A stretch of DNA of 64,000 nt, from NCBI GenBank assembly GCA_002633005.1, contig NMRA01000090.1, forward strand, positions 128,156 through 192,155, given 5' to 3'. This DNA is from Phoronis australis (lineage: Eukaryota; Phoronida; Phoronidae). Positions within the stretch are counted from its first letter, which is position 1, and every line of letters begins with the position of its first letter. Under the pieces are notes generated by a model that did not search any database, had not been told where the DNA came from, and worked only from the letters and a program-made list of their open reading frames with translations. The position numbers were made by a program, and so were the translations under genes. Shown here in pieces: positions 1 through 13,726 of the stretch.

Positions 1-907
1 ACCTTGTCCATTATCAGGAACACTGATCTAAGATCCTTTGAAGTAGATCATCATGATTTCAGTTGAATTGTAAAATTTCACCTAAGGGCACAATATGGCA
101 GACAAGTGAAAATTTTATTTCTTATTTGTTCTTAAGTGATGAATAAGTAGCACCAAAGTACTTCTTTGTCATTTTCAAGTTCTACATAATAACTACAACC
201 GTGCAACATTTTGATAATTTGGGGGTATTCACAAGAAGGTTAGAAGCCCTTGAAAAATGACAATTTGGGCAATTAATGTTGTCCGTAATTGGTAAGACTT
301 TATTGTATTTTTAAGCATCATATGTAATTGGCTTGTGTATCAATGTGTGTGTGTGTGCGTGTGCGTGTGCGTGTGTGCGTGATACTGGACAAAGGACTGT
401 TGGGAATGCTTAACTATATATAGTATTGATCTGTCTTTAGAAACAGAAGTCTTCCCTCAATGGAAGATGTTTATAATATGTTTTTTAGTGCTATGCATGA
501 CATCAAACCTGGTTTTTAACATTCACTAGCTTATAACATTCCATTCCACAACGTCTGAGCAATTGCATAGTGTTTGCAAGTTGGTTGTAGTTACAGCGAA
601 TTTTGATTACAACTAATGGAGTACCTGGAAAGTTTACTGTGAGGCAGTTGTACTAGCATAATTTGCCTTCCAGTATTATTACACACCCGTGCATCATTTG
701 AAACTACTGTCTTGATGTTTAAGATACTTGACATTGATGTGCATTCCTTTTACAATATTGTTCTATCCAAGGCTCAACATACTAGGTAATTTATATTTGG
801 ACATTCATGGAATAATTTATTCTATGAATGTCCATATATGTTTGCCATTAATTGTATCGTATATTTTCGTGTTTCTAAAAAAATAACTTTTCTCATTATT
901 TTGTCAG
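1..907. other. non-coding stretch upstream of the first exon
   Basis: No convincing exon is seen. It holds the microsatellite at 344-380 and a near-perfect palindrome at 798-834. It is probably intron of the plus-strand gene whose exon lies at 908-1044. Confidence 0.4.
344..380. repeat. GT/GC-GT microsatellite
   Basis: A run of alternating GT with interspersed CGT steps. It is a simple sequence repeat with no coding meaning. Confidence 0.9.
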
Positions 908-1044
908 ATTGACAATGGTGTTAAGGGAGCTTCAACAAAAGGTGACATTGTGATAATGAGTCAGCGCATCATTGAAGTTGTCACCCGTATGCACATGGCA
1001 ACAACAACTTCAGAGAAGTCCTTAAATGTCCAGGTCAGCAACAA
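908..1044 (+). CDS. candidate internal exon of an unidentified plus-strand gene
   Basis: A 137-nt open segment sits between a good acceptor (tctcattattttgtcag) and a consensus donor (AA|gtaagt). Only one frame is open, giving 45 codons that start in phase 0 and end in phase 2. The peptide includes SQRIIEVVTRMHMATTTSEK and looks helical and polar. I do not recognise the family. The vinculin/talin-type helical proteins came to mind but no signature residue supports them. No partner exon was found on this strand between 1045 and 10000, so the gene would extend left of the window or across a long intron. It would converge on WAC. Confidence 0.42.
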
Positions 1045-4000
1045 GTAAGTGCAGTTTCAAATCAGTTAAGTCGTCATAAGCTGTTGACTAAATGGTGTTT
1101 AAATCATTTGCATTTAGCTAAAGATACGGTGAAATTTTAGAAAGAAATCTGAAGGATTAGGTTTTGTAGAGAATTTTAATTTGCTTGAAACACCCCTGAT
1201 TTTCAACAAAAGGTTGTTTTGTGTCAATTTCTGTGCACCTCATTTCTAAATTCGGTATCTCCTTTGTTTTCCATTACTAACTTCAAACTGTGTTTTTAAG
1301 CTAGCATTTTCATGATTTTATTTCCATTGAATTTATGTCAAGTTATGAAGACCACTGCATTACCACCTAGTTGATGAATGTCAGTGTTTTGAGATGACTT
1401 ATCAAGCTTGACAGGTTTTCAAATTTTAGGAAAGTCTGTGAAAAGACTAGTATTAAAACATTAACAATATAGTGCTTTGTATATTTGGCTCTTGTGGAAT
1501 CAGTTGTCAGGCTGTCGAGAATCCCTCATTCCTTTGTTCACATGTTCACTACACAATATAATGAGACGCTTTTTGTGAGACAGTTTTATGTACTTTTGTA
1601 TACCATACATTTTACCAACACATTGTCGCCTCACTCAGTAGCAATACATTTTTGAGAATTGTCAATTCAGTTTTCTACTATGACTTTCATGCATATATAT
1701 ATAATTATGCACATATTTTGCATAGGCCCACACACCAGTGCCTGAAATAAGTTGTTAAAAATTTTTCAAAACTTTTTGAAAACTCTTAAAAATCTTGTCT
1801 AGTTTCAATTTCAATCAATTCAAACCCAATCAAAAATTGGTAAAAAACAAAGATTCACCATCTTGGAGCAATTTCTATGTGCATTTAAAAATACTTTGTG
1901 ATGCACAAACTGAATTAAGCAGTCCCAGTCACTTGCCCACAGAACCTGCTGGTCCATCAGTGTATTTATTAAGGCTATGCGCCTTTGTGTAAAGCTGTGC
2001 CTATCTTTCTGGAATTAGACACATATGAAATATTTGAATAAAATTGAGGACCAGACTTTGAAATATGACATAAGTGAAACTTTTTATTCAATATAACAGG
2101 TACGGTACAGATCACACAATTACATCGTCCTCACGACAATACACAAACTTTTTTTGTTTAGTCAAGGATTAGGTAAGGTCAACTTACAGGGCTGATAAAG
2201 GTAATTTAATATTAAAAACAAGTACAGGCTATGAGTCATTCATGTGTATGTATAATAAACTTAACGTACAATGCAACTTCTTTTTTAAGCTAGGCAGGGA
2301 ATTTTTGCACTTCAACATTTGTTTGTAAATATGGTACTTGCTGAGGCAAACAACCATACTTTGTATAACCGCATCCACCTGAACACTAAACAGAACTGAT
2401 TGTAATGACAGTTCTAAACTATGTCCAACAGCATCTATGAGCCAGTTATTAACATTAGTCCAAATTAGTTGAATAACATTACAAGACCAGTTACACATGG
2501 GCAATAGATTCACTTTCATCTAAGCAAAATGTGCATAATAAGCTATCAATTAATATGCCAATGTTTCGTAAAAATTCAATTCTGTGAACCAGACAAAATT
2601 GGAACCATCTTAGAGAACCATCTTCAGTGAATGAATAGATGTAGGAAAAAACATTGTACTATCATTCTGTAGTATTTGGGAGATTTGATTTTTCACACTA
2701 CTTCAACTGACACTTTGTTTTTCCACTATTTTTGAGAGACAATAATGTGAAAATTTTTATTTATTCCTTTGACACCTCCTAAAATTAACTTCAGTGTATC
2801 GTGGATAATGCGGTAAAATTACTCGATGCTTTCCCTCTCGGAGGTGACTCCGGTTAGTATATAATGAGCTTCGTAGACCATAAAATAAAGTTGCTTGAGG
2901 GGTTAAGTCACATTTCTGAATAATAAAGGAAACAACCGTCAGAATTTAGTAAGTGGTTTATATGAGTTATGCCTTTTTGAAACCACTGTTTATAGAAAAC
3001 AGGATTGTTATCTATTGATACATTCAAATTAAACCATAGAAGCTAATGACTACTATCGTTTTCGGGAACTAACATTTTATATTCATTAAAAGTCATTTGG
3101 AACATCTTCGTAAGATAGAAATCCCCGAACAATAAGTAATTATTTGAAACTCTCTATAACAGCATTTGCTGAGCTGCCCATGGACTTGTAGTACTTTGAC
3201 AAAGTAGTCTATTAAACCAAGTTAATTTAATGGCTTTCATAAAAGAAGAGGCTTTAATCATTCTGGCTCCACCAACATTATACTCTTTAGCCATAGTCTT
3301 GGGTTTTTTTGTTTTACCATTTCATGCAGAACAGTACAACGTTTAGTTCAGTTGCTTCAGGAAGGCCTGTGAAGGGGACGCGACACTTGTAAAAAGATGT
3401 ATAAGTTTTGGCATAATTGTGGGTTTCACAACTCTTATTCTTCCAAAAAGTGTCGAGTTTCTTTTTCCCACATGTCTATAGCCTTCTTTATTTTGCCAAG
3501 CTTACTGTTAAAATTATCGTGAATTTTATTTAAACCACAGTGGAGAATTGAAAACACAGTAAAAGTGAATTATGATATTGCCTATTTAAGTTTTAGGTCA
3601 CAACACATTTTTGACAGCTATCCTTCATAGAACCTGTCCAAATACAAATTGTTTTTTTCCAGATTAGGCTTTAGACCAGAATATTTCGCTAATTGATTAA
3701 AATGTGAAGTGTTTTCAGCAGACTGCTCTGAGCCATCTAAAGAATGTTGGTCATAATTGGACTATTTTCTTTCGATATGCAATTTTCAAGTCAGCAATAA
3801 ATGGCATTTTAAAAACTTTGACAAGAAACTATCAGAAAGTTTTTTAAAATCAAAGTAAAAGAAAATATTATTATCAAGTGGTCACTATTTTGGAGTTGGA
3901 TTGCAAAACAATTACCAATGACAGAAGAATCCCTGAAAACTGAAATGTTGCTGGGTCACTTGTGTAAATATCAGTAACTTGTTGTTTAATTGGTGAATTT

Positions 4001-4924
4001 TTTTTACCATATGATTCCAGTATTTTATAAAACCCTAGCTAGTTTGCTATTCATTTTAACATCCAGTTTCTCTCGCAATGGCCTCAGAACATTCTACCTT
4101 TCAATCATTGCCTTGGTATTCTCTTTTCTCTGTACATTCACCTTAATGTCGACTCACTCGGTCAGTGCAGGTCTCCCTCCCTTTCACGATGACACAAATT
4201 GTCCAAAATCACTTTTTAGGTCATGAGCAGTGGTCTTGTTGAAAGGCCATGAATGAACGAACATACGCACATGCTCAGCAGAGTTCAAGTTGAGGTCATT
4301 AACATTTGAGTGACAATTGTTTTAAATTTTTTCGAAGACTTCAAAAAAATTCTGTTTAATTTGAAGTTAAATGTCTTATTCATCAAATTCAGGTCCAGCA
4401 ACTTTGAGCATTATAATTAGGTTTTTCATTCACTCCCTTGCATCTATCCACGACAAACTGAGCTCATAGGGTTAAGAGGCATATTTGTGCAATGCTCAGT
4501 TTGCTTCCAGTTAGGCTAGGATATGAGCCTGGGTTTCTAAATTAAAAGTCTGAAACGCAAACCACTGACCTACAGTCTACCCAACCTAGGACCCCATAAA
4601 CACATTGGATCCAAGACCCAAGAAAGTAATAATAAGCACACACCAACTCCACAGTGGTTTATTTTATGCCATGCAGCGATTACACATCATCTTCAAAGGC
4701 TAGAATGGTCGAGTGAAATGGATAGGTGAAAAGGACACAACAGAATAGTAACTGTGACATGAATATTCATTTTCTGTCCCTGTTGTAATGATGTTGCATC
4801 TTACAGTACTTAGTTGCCTTTACCTATCACCTGACTTAGCTTTGTTGAACAGCCACTGAGAGTAAACTCAAAGATTGGCTGCTCATTGAAACTAAGGCTG
4901 TTGCTACTGTAGGTAACAGCAATA
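1045..4924. other. non-coding stretch, no gene seen
   Basis: AT-rich sequence with only short random open frames (longest 96 codons, at 2229-2519 on the minus strand, with no family resemblance). No exon with paired good splice sites was recognised. Confidence 0.5.
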
Positions 4925-5586
4925 CAGGGTGTCTCAAAACTATGATGCTATTTTGATTAAGAATAACTCAAAGAGAGATCATGTTTAAAATGCCTCACTG
5001 ACAGCAGCATAGCCAAGGTGGGGGCGTTTTCGCTTATATGGCATTTGAAGTGTACATCCTATAACTTTCTTGATCTTGATGCCTGTGGCGCGTGAACATT
5101 CATTTGCATTTATTAGCAAAATGAAACCATAATGTTTCGACATGTTGACATTCTTGTTAGTTATCGCAGCTTGATCTCAGACATATGAGGGTGTAGCAAG
5201 ATGATGCACCAAATAGAAAGTGTTAAACACTCCTTGCACGTTTTAGATAGGTCTGTTTCATGGCCCCCTCGCTCACCTGACCGGATTCCACTTGTTTACT
5301 TTCTCTTGGTGTATTTAATTGAATGTCTGTGGAAAACCTCCAAACAACATCAACTTGAAAAGGATAACATTCATAGAGAATGGCTAGCATACCAGTTAAC
5401 GTGTTAAGTAATTAAAATGGCTACCATGGCAAATAGAGAAAAACAATTTTCATATGCTGGAGACATCCATTTTCAAACATGAAGTCAAAAAAATCGCATC
5501 TTGTCTGTGCTGCCAGTGAGAAGTATAATATATCTTCTCTTTTTTGAGGTACTCTTTTTTAAATGTGTACTATATGTTGAGACACC
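4925..5586 (+). mobile_element. mariner-like DNA transposon remnant, internally deleted
   Basis: The left end reads CAGGGTGTCTCAAAAC. The right end reads GTTGAGACACC, which is GGTGTCTCAAC on the other strand, so the two form a short imperfect inverted repeat. The interior (about 5198-5407) encodes the C-terminal signature of a Tc1/mariner-type DDE transposase. The unit is about 660 bp, roughly half a full element, and the frame is broken. It is a dead copy. Confidence 0.6.
5198..5407 (+). pseudogene. Tc1/mariner-type transposase C-terminal fragment
   Basis: The reading frame contains WPPRSPDRIPLVYFLL followed by a Leu-Glu-Cys-Leu-Trp-Lys-Thr segment. It corresponds to the well-known block in this superfamily around the last catalytic acidic residue (typical form WPxRSPDLxPxDFFLWG). 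The usual Asp after SPDL-x-P-x is replaced by Val here. The preceding segment, which normally carries QDGAPxH, is recognisable only as a degraded DAPN. The frame ends in a stop after about 68 codons. It is a non-functional remnant. Confidence 0.6.
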
Positions 5587-7288
5587 AAGATGTAACTTTT
5601 TCTCTTTTTCATCAAAAGTTTTGATTTATGATTGTTTGATTGTAGTTTTCCTGCAGAGTTCAGGGGGAAATGTGTCGACTTGTCATTCAAGACAGCAACA
5701 GCTGAAGCAAGCAGTGGAAATGTCCAAATTCTAAAACGAGGTCAATCGTTTGAAGTCATTGAAACATAAAGTATGTTGAAGCTTGTTGCATGTAAAATGC
5801 GTCATAGTTTCTGTGATGCGAGGAATGACTTTAAACTTTAGGAACTTTGCCAAACAATCAACTTTTTAAACTGAGTATCCGCTTTCTAAACAGAAGTCGG
5901 CATTTTTAAAGCAGACGTAAAGCACCCACACCACTGAATGAAAAGCTGAAAAATAAGGAAGATTTTATTGTTTTGAGCTATATTCATTGGTTATGGCACT
6001 TGTGTTTATCAAATGCATTGAGCAAATAGATTTGGTGTTTTGGAAAGTGAATTGGCATTCATTTTGGAAAGCTGGTTGTTTGTCATCTATTATTACACTA
6101 GACATCATTGGTGCTTGCTCGTGATGCAGTTAAGCTAAAGAAGACACGTGGTGAGTTTATGAGTGTGTCACCTTGAACGATATTTTGATAAGTCGCATGT
6201 AACAAATACAACAAAATAAATGAAAATTACCAGTTTCTGCTGTGCAGCCTTGTAGTTTACATTTTGTGTGCTACTGTAATGATTTCTGAACTGTTTTTAC
6301 CAACTTCAAGAAATTGAAATAGACCACAATTTTTTTTTGGAAGAAATGTCCATTGGATCCCAGTGTTTGGAAGAAATGCCCAATGGATGCCAATGTTTGG
6401 GCGAACACTGAATCGTTATCGTTTAGTTGGCATCTTGGTCAGTGTACTTTAATTTGTGGTAAAAAATTCGACAAACCACTTTATAATCTCTATGTAATGA
6501 GAATTGTTATTTCCTCTTAATCTTGTTAAGTTTATAGAAAGTAATTTCTGTTGTACAAGACTACTTCATGTTTTAAGTTAAGTGCCATAATTGTGACCAT
6601 GAGATTGTTATGAAGGGCTCGCTTCATAAATAGTGTTCATGTACATGTTTATCCAAGTCAGGGTTTAGGTGTAATAGCACCTCCTGCTTTCGCAGTACGA
6701 GACAAATCTAATCAGACAAAATATCATTTTCTGTCATGACAGCTACTTTTATTAACAGCAAAAATGAGTCACTGGTAATATCTATTAGGGCAGCAAATTC
6801 TTATGGCAAAATGACTTAGTTACCTTAGAAACTTTGCTTTTAATTTCCTTTCATTCTTCTTTGAATGTGAATTCGGTTTCTGCCTAGCTGTCATAACGAT
6901 TTTGTGTAAATATTTAACTGTAGGTACCATTGTTGTTGGTGCAGGCAAGTTGACAATTTGCCCTCGCTAATATGATTATGCAATTGATAGAATCACAAGA
7001 TATTATCACCAGCCTACCTAGGTTGTAAATTAACCCTTTAGGAAGAATTCACGAAAAAATGCAACCGTGTAGCTGAACTGTTTCTACAGGTTCACACGAA
7101 AGATAGATTTAGACAAAATAATATACTAATACAGTAAACCATGGGCTTTGTGGGTTGTCCAGGGGATACAACACATGAAATTTTGCTGAACAACTTGACT
7201 GTGAATGGAGACCTCTAGTCAATCTGTATTAATTTAGTTGTAATGATTGATATCGCTTAATATGCTTTGCTGACGATGTTTTTATTAT
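5587..7288. other. non-coding stretch, no gene seen
   Basis: No long open frame, paired splice sites or recognised repeat. At 6343-6400 the phrase TTGGAAGAAATG(T/C)CCA is locally duplicated, which is a minor sequence echo. Confidence 0.4.
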
Positions 7289-8484
7289 GCACCCACATAC
7301 ATTTGTCTGTGCATATTGCCGCCATCTCTGTTTGTGTCTCTTCTGCTCGATGTCCAGTCACCATTGTGGTATCACCTAAACCCCTTGCAGGATCTTAATG
7401 AGATCTGTTCTGATGGAGCTGACAACAGATGATGATGGGTTTTGGAACGATTCAACTACCACTGTGCCCCCTAGTGTGATTTTAGTTCTTTTACATTTTA
7501 TACTGTATCTTCAGAGTTGTTGTATGGGTTTTCATGAAATTAAGCGGATAGGTTTCTATTTAAGGCAGACTATGACACCTTTCAATTTTAGGATGTATCG
7601 TGCACCACCTATGTGGCCATTTTTATTTTAAAGTTCATTTTTGTTGTCCACCCTTTTATCTGCCAAATCACTCAAAGTATCATTATTGAAAATTTGTATT
7701 CCTCCTGAGAAAGCTATAGCTGACGTTTACGTTTGAACGGGTTCGACTTCTGTGCTGCCCCCCAATGACAATTTTGTTTTTGCATCAGTGACTGTATCCT
7801 TGCCGGATCTTTGCGAAATTTGGCGTTCTCCTACAAATGTGGCATAGGAACTGACATGACTACAGCTGTACCCCCTGGTGGTAATTGCAGATTTCTTTTC
7901 CATTTGCCTTTGTATCTTAATTGATTCCTGATTGATTTCATGAAATTTGCAATTGGCTTTCTATTATGGAGACGGCAATGTCTCCTCATTTCTAGATGGA
8001 TGCGACATATTCTGTGTCAGCTAGTGGCTTTTCTAATCATTTTGTCTGTCACCGGCATCTTTATATGCCAAACTGTATGACGGATCATTGTAAAAGTTGA
8101 CAATGTTTTTCTTCTGACGAGGAGCATGAGTAACATGGACTTTAGGATGAGTCTGACTGCTATAGTCTTCTTTAGTGACATATCTTTTGTATCTGCGTGA
8201 AATTTGTAGCGTGAAATTTGGCAAACGTATTGCTGTCAACGTGATTACAGATGTCAACTTTTTTCGACTGATCCGACAACTGCTGTGCCTCCTGGTGGCA
8301 ACTATGTTTTTTACGATTGCCTTGAAAGATTCTCAGGAAGTTGAAGAAATAGTATTCTATTATGGGTTTCAACTTATTATGCACCATCTAATGGCCTTTT
8401 TATGTTACTAATAAACATCCCTACAAGCAAATTATTTGTGGTGCAGTCGTGGGTGCATTCCAATGCTTTTCATTGCTCTTACTC
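7289..8484 (+). repeat. RepA element, copy 1 (diverged)
   Basis: Starts with the family head (GCACCCACATAC...GCCGCCATCTCTG) and ends near CAATGCTTTTCATTGCTC, a decayed version of the family tail hairpin. The interior has degraded monomers with cores such as CCCCCTAGTG (7467), CCCCCTGGTGG (7868), CAGCTAGTGGC (8019) and CCTCCTGGTGGC (8285). Short open frames inside it are incidental. Confidence 0.65.
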
Positions 8485-9768
8485 TACTTCATTTCTAACA
8501 TGTTTGGATGGTGTTATATATTGAAGTACCCAGCCTCCAGTGCAATGTAGTTGTAATTGACCTTGTTTATAGACCTTGTTTTGGATCATGTGCTTATTAA
8601 CAAAAGTTGACATTTGATATTCAGTTTTGTCACTGACGTTAACCAAAATTGTTCTTTGTTCAAATTGCCACTGATTGTTAGTGTGCAAATGTTGTTAGAC
8701 TTACATCATATGGTGCAATAAATGGCTGGCTTATGAATTTGCTAAATAAATGTACAGTGCAATTAGTCAAAAGTAATCCGGTGAAATACCATTTCCCTGT
8801 CATAATGGCTAATTCTTAGTTTTAACTGCAAAAATGGCTGGTAATGACTATTAGCTGAAAATTTTTGACTACAGAATGGCTTACCTACCTTGCCAACTTT
8901 CCTGTTATTTTGCCTTGATCATTTTTTGGTCTCTAAAAATGAATTTAACTTCCAATCAGTGATCATAACTGGGAATTCTCGGGTATTTTGTCAGACTACT
9001 TTTAGCATGTACTGTACATGTTACAAAATATTTGTTATATTTTAAACATTTTATTGGATGACTTGTTTTCTAGTGCATGTTTTGTGGGTTTAGTAATCAT
9101 ACCATGTGTAGTAAAATTTCACCAATTTCAGAAAACATTGATGATTTAAAAGGCTTCGAACATTGTTCTGAGTGGCCATAATTTCTCACAACATGGTGTG
9201 GTGGTACTGTAGCTATGGTATAGATATTAAAAGTGATGCTTTGATGTGGTGCCATTATCTTTTATAAAAAATAAGACATAACTTGTCTGCCATATTGTGT
9301 CATCAATTTGTGAGATTTTACTATATGCATGTATAGTTTGGTAAAACCACCTTTCAGAAAGGTTTTGTTAAATATGCCACTGATTTTAGCTTTTTGCACC
9401 TTTACGGCTAGCTTTTCATAGGTTCTCTGTGTTCTGTTAATGGACGACTATGTAATGTAGGTATTGTCCCAAGGACATCATATTTTTCCATTTACATGTA
9501 TGTATTATGGTGTAATAACTTGGGAAAAGAACTACTTTAATTTGACAATCTAATGATTGTGACTTTGTTTGGTGTTGTATGAGAAAGGGGAACTGGGTGC
9601 GTCGTTTCACCGATCAATTTATCAGGTATGCATGTCCAGATTTGATTGTTGTTTTAGTCGTAGATTTGGTTGCATAGGAAATTGTTTTTGCAACTCTATC
9701 ATTGCCTAAGTTATAAGAAGTGTTTTACAATTACAAATTGGACAGTGTGTGAGGAATTATAATTGTTA
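8485..9768. other. non-coding stretch, no gene seen
   Basis: AT-rich sequence without exon-like segments. It lies between two RepA fragments and may be eroded repeat. Confidence 0.35.
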
Positions 9769-10020
9769 TGTGCCCACATACAAATATGTGGTCGCATACT
9801 GCTATGGTCTTTGTCTGGCATTGTCAGTCTACGACTGTACCTCATTAATTCCTTTCGAGATCTTTGTAAAATTTGGCGCATCTGAATGTGCCACTGAATT
9901 ACATGGGCTTTGGGACAGATGTGACCAAACTATCTGACAAGCTGCTTGAAGGATCAAGATGAATGGTGAATGGATTTCTATGGAGAAGAGCATAGCTTAC
10001 TTGCTCTGTGCCCCGTAGAT
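9769..10020 (+). repeat. RepA element, 5' fragment
   Basis: Contains the palindromic family head TGCCCACATACAAATATGTGG followed by degraded first-monomer sequence (GATCTTTGTAAAATTTGG). It is truncated after about 250 bp. Confidence 0.55.
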
Positions 10021-13000
10021 GTTATTAAACTAATCGTCCCTTGTGTCTGTAGGTTGTATGCAATGAACGTAGTGGATGCATATCAACACTGTTGCTCTTG
10101 TTAAAAAAATAACTAATTGAGTTTTCTGCAATAAAAAATCTAGTCAGTGTCTTGCTGTTAGAGTTATCCCAAGGCTTTAAGTATTTATGAATTCTATGCA
10201 AATTTTTCCATTGTGATTGAGTTGTCATTGTTAGAAGTGGCAACGTACAACAAATCGGAATAAATGAAAATCGGAAATAATCCATGTATGTGTACATTGT
10301 ATGTTTTATTTTATGAAATAATAAATGTTATTACAAACAATGCCAAAAAGCAGATTTGGCAGTCGAGATAAAACATTTCAGTGCCTCTCACTACAATCAA
10401 CTGTCATGAGCCTCAACACATCTTCACTGTAAGAGAGCCAAACTCGCACATGTATTCAGCTAATGCATCTGTTAACAAGTTAAGATTTAAAAATGCCAGT
10501 GCCTGAAAAAACTTGAATAGTTGCCAAGAATCTTCACTAAGCTGCTAATCACCAAAGTTGCATTTCACAGATTTCCTTCAAAACAAACCAGAACATTTTC
10601 TACAGTGAACCAAATCTTCCACCCACCCTGGCAACTGTAAATCTGGACTTGTGAATGAAATTTAAATTAAGAACATTGTATTTAACAGCAGTATTTGTAC
10701 ATCCAGATTGTTGCATTTTTATCCTTAGTTGGAACTTACATTGTTGATAATGAATAGACCACTTGCAGATTTCCAAACTTTAAGAGTCTTGATATTTCCA
10801 CTGTGGACCAACATGACCACAAGATATGTGGAACAAAGAAAACACCTTTCTCATCTTACGAGAGGTAGTGATTTGTCATCGTGGCTTGGGAACTACTATA
10901 ATTGTAGGCAATATCAAAGTAAGTAACACCAGTTAGGAAGTGATTTTTAAACTTTCGACTGAAAACTGCGGAAGATGGGTGAATTCAGGCTCATCAACTA
11001 ATGAGTACACATACGATGAATTTGGGCAGAGATGAGGCTTTGCGATTGTTCTAAAAAGATTGAACAGCATATAAAGTTAGTGACGTGATTTAAATTCAGA
11101 TACACCGTGCTCAAAGAGGCATTTTCTTCATACTCATTCAGTAAAACAAAAATTAAAAATATACAGGTTAACCAACAATACAAGATTTGCCTCAAACCTT
11201 TCCATACAATAAAAGATATCCCCACCTTCAAACAGATCATCCTGGTTATTGGCATGATGATCTCCATAAGTGACTTATTTTGACAGGATTGTACAAACCT
11301 TTCAAAATTTTATCGTTTTACATCAGTTGCTGGTGATTCCTCAATTCTCTTTGATGCTGGAGTTGAGGATATAGCAAAGAACCTTTTGAGACCACTTTGT
11401 TGAATTACCGTTAATCAGCCCATTTCACGATTTGCATCTTTAGGTCTTGAGTAGTGAAGAAAAAACCCTTTTAAACACAGAAAAATGGAAAACCAAATCA
11501 GTGGCAAGTAAATGATGACATGACCAGATCTAACCAGATGAAAGCATGTTGATGGTAACCTTGAAAACTGCAACAGAGTGCTTGCAATGGCTATAAATTA
11601 CAAAATGAGGACCTGGACATTCGTACACAAAACTGCATCACTGTTTAGCCGCACAAAATGGCTAAAAGCACAAAATCTACAGGAATTCCAAGCCGTTTCC
11701 ACATAGAAAGTTATGCAACATGTTGGACCAGAAAGTCTCATGACTTGTTGGACAGTTGCATTCACAAGAGTATGACCTGCACTTAACAAAAAACTTAAAG
11801 GAGGCTGTTATGCTTCACTGATGACTAAAATGAGCTTCATAGAAATAATGATGCAAAATCGTACATGCCCGACTTCTATACAACATGCTGGCCAACAAAA
11901 CAACACACAACTAAAAACCCTTTGCATGAGCAATTTAGGCCTCAGCCACGTTACGCAAAATTTCTGCTTAAAATCTGTTTGAAATGTGCTAACAAGTCCT
12001 GACGAGATCTATTGTACTTCCATCACTACACACAACTTAGAAACACACCGTCATCTTCCAAACCATTCTTTTCCCCTAACCATTTTAATCTAATACCCTC
12101 CTAAGCCTGCACAAACCAACATGTTTGCGGAAGTGGCTTGCGTGTACAAAGAGCAGAAGAGAAGCTAACCCGTTGCAGTTTTCAATGATACTATTCAGAC
12201 TTACATTTATTTCTAGTCTACTAACAAATTTCTACACAGGTATTTACATGACCATGGGCTCCGTAACCAACATGCCGCACACACTACAGTACACTAAAAT
12301 CTCAGCAATTTTTAGGGACAAAAAGATCTTCCAAGATTGCATTTTTAAGGTCTATCATTGTTGTATATGTCCACGATTTCTCAAAATATTGTGTGATGGT
12401 AAAACCTTAACTAAGTATTAATTCCGTGCTATATATCTTTTATGAAGAAAACAAGAATAAAATTTCAGTTGTCAGCCATATTGTGTCCTAAATGGGCCAG
12501 ATTTTACTGTATTACAAAGAAACCAGAAGTTGATATGCTGAAATTGGTTTTAAACTGTTTATCAATCCTGTTAAAACCTCAGATCAGATCGAGAGTAAAG
12601 TATCAGCGATCTACTGGTGGAAAAAGCTGAACAAAGCAGCCACAGAAAAATACATGTACATCCCATTGAAGTTTTACAGGTCTTGTGCACGGAAGAGCAT
12701 TTACCAGGGCGCAAGTAAATCAAGAACAGGCCAAAATTCAGGAAAATAAGGTAAAATTGCAAAATGCTGGCAATGTGTGCAGAGTACCTTTTTCAAAGTT
12801 TGGTTATGCACTTAAGAGCATTTCTGTAGACGGGTGGGTGAAAGTCAAGAACGGGCAAAAATAAAGGAAGCAAAGCCGAATAGAAAAATACTGCTGACGT
12901 GCTGACACTTCGTCAGCACCCTTTTAAAGTTATGTTGAAATAATACGATGAGAACTGTCAGAGTTGTGCACAGACGAGCATCTCCCAACATCCATGCATG

Positions 13001-13671
13001 TCACCAATGGGGCAACATTAAGGAAAATTGGTCAAATTGCAAAATGCCAGCCATACTATAGCACTTCCTAAGAACACTTTTGAAGAGTTTGGTCAAAATC
13101 TGCCGACAAATGCAGGAGTTGTACGCATGAATGGAGTGACTCCTACATTACTATTTCCCATCAGTCAGTAATAAATGAGACAACTGCAAGCAATTCCTAT
13201 CCACATCCATTAAATACAACTGATTGCACAGATACTGAAGATGCTCTTGTGTAGGCTTTTTCAAAGGTGACAAAAAGAAAGAACAAAAACCCATCAATTA
13301 TATCTATATTACAGCTCTCATTACTTGAAGTTCGAAAGACACCTTATGTTATGCGAGAAGAAACTTTTCGCCACTGTTATCACATATAATTTAATGACCA
13401 ATAGATATCCAAAACAAACATCGCATCAAGCATGTGCCTCTGTTTTGACTTCTGACTTTCAAAATGTGCCTTTAGGCAGAGCTTTGCTCATCCACCTGTT
13501 GACCCTTGTCGATCCATAGTAAAGTTTGCATTAACTAGCTATTACTGGCACATTTAACATGAAGATCAGCGTATTGAAAAAATGTTCAAGCAGAATCTGT
13601 CCTCGATCCACATGCACAGTAAAAGCTTTTCAATAAAGCACAATTCGACAGGTAAGTCCCTTAAAACCACA
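10021..13671 (-). other. probable WAC 3' UTR and downstream flank
   Basis: No coding exon is visible. On the minus strand, AATAAA occurs at 12206-12211 and at 10305-10310, so the WAC message could end about 1.5 or 3.4 kb after its stop codon; sequence alone cannot choose. At about 12680-13070 three loosely related units of 120-165 bp occur (TGCAC...GAGCAT...AAATTGCAAAATGC), which may be very old RepA monomers in reverse. Confidence 0.4.
12206..12211 (-). promoter_or_regulatory. candidate polyadenylation signal of WAC
   Basis: Minus-strand AATAAA about 1.46 kb downstream of the WAC stop codon. It is the first canonical hexamer I noticed in that direction; an ATTAAA at 13390-13395 is closer. 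Placement is a guess without transcript data. Confidence 0.25.
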
Positions 13672-13726
13672 TCAGTTCTTTGTTCCTCTCTCTAAATCTA
13701 AGATTTGCTGCCTGATGAAAAGTATC
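13672..13726 (-). CDS. WAC: WAC coding exon 13, C-terminus and stop
   Basis: Encodes the last base of Arg617, residues 618-634 ([17 protein letters not shown]) and TGA. It aligns with vertebrate ILFLRQQIKELEKLKNQ and is shorter by a few residues at the tail. Acceptor cttgcttcag|G. The 3' UTR starts here. Confidence 0.95.
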
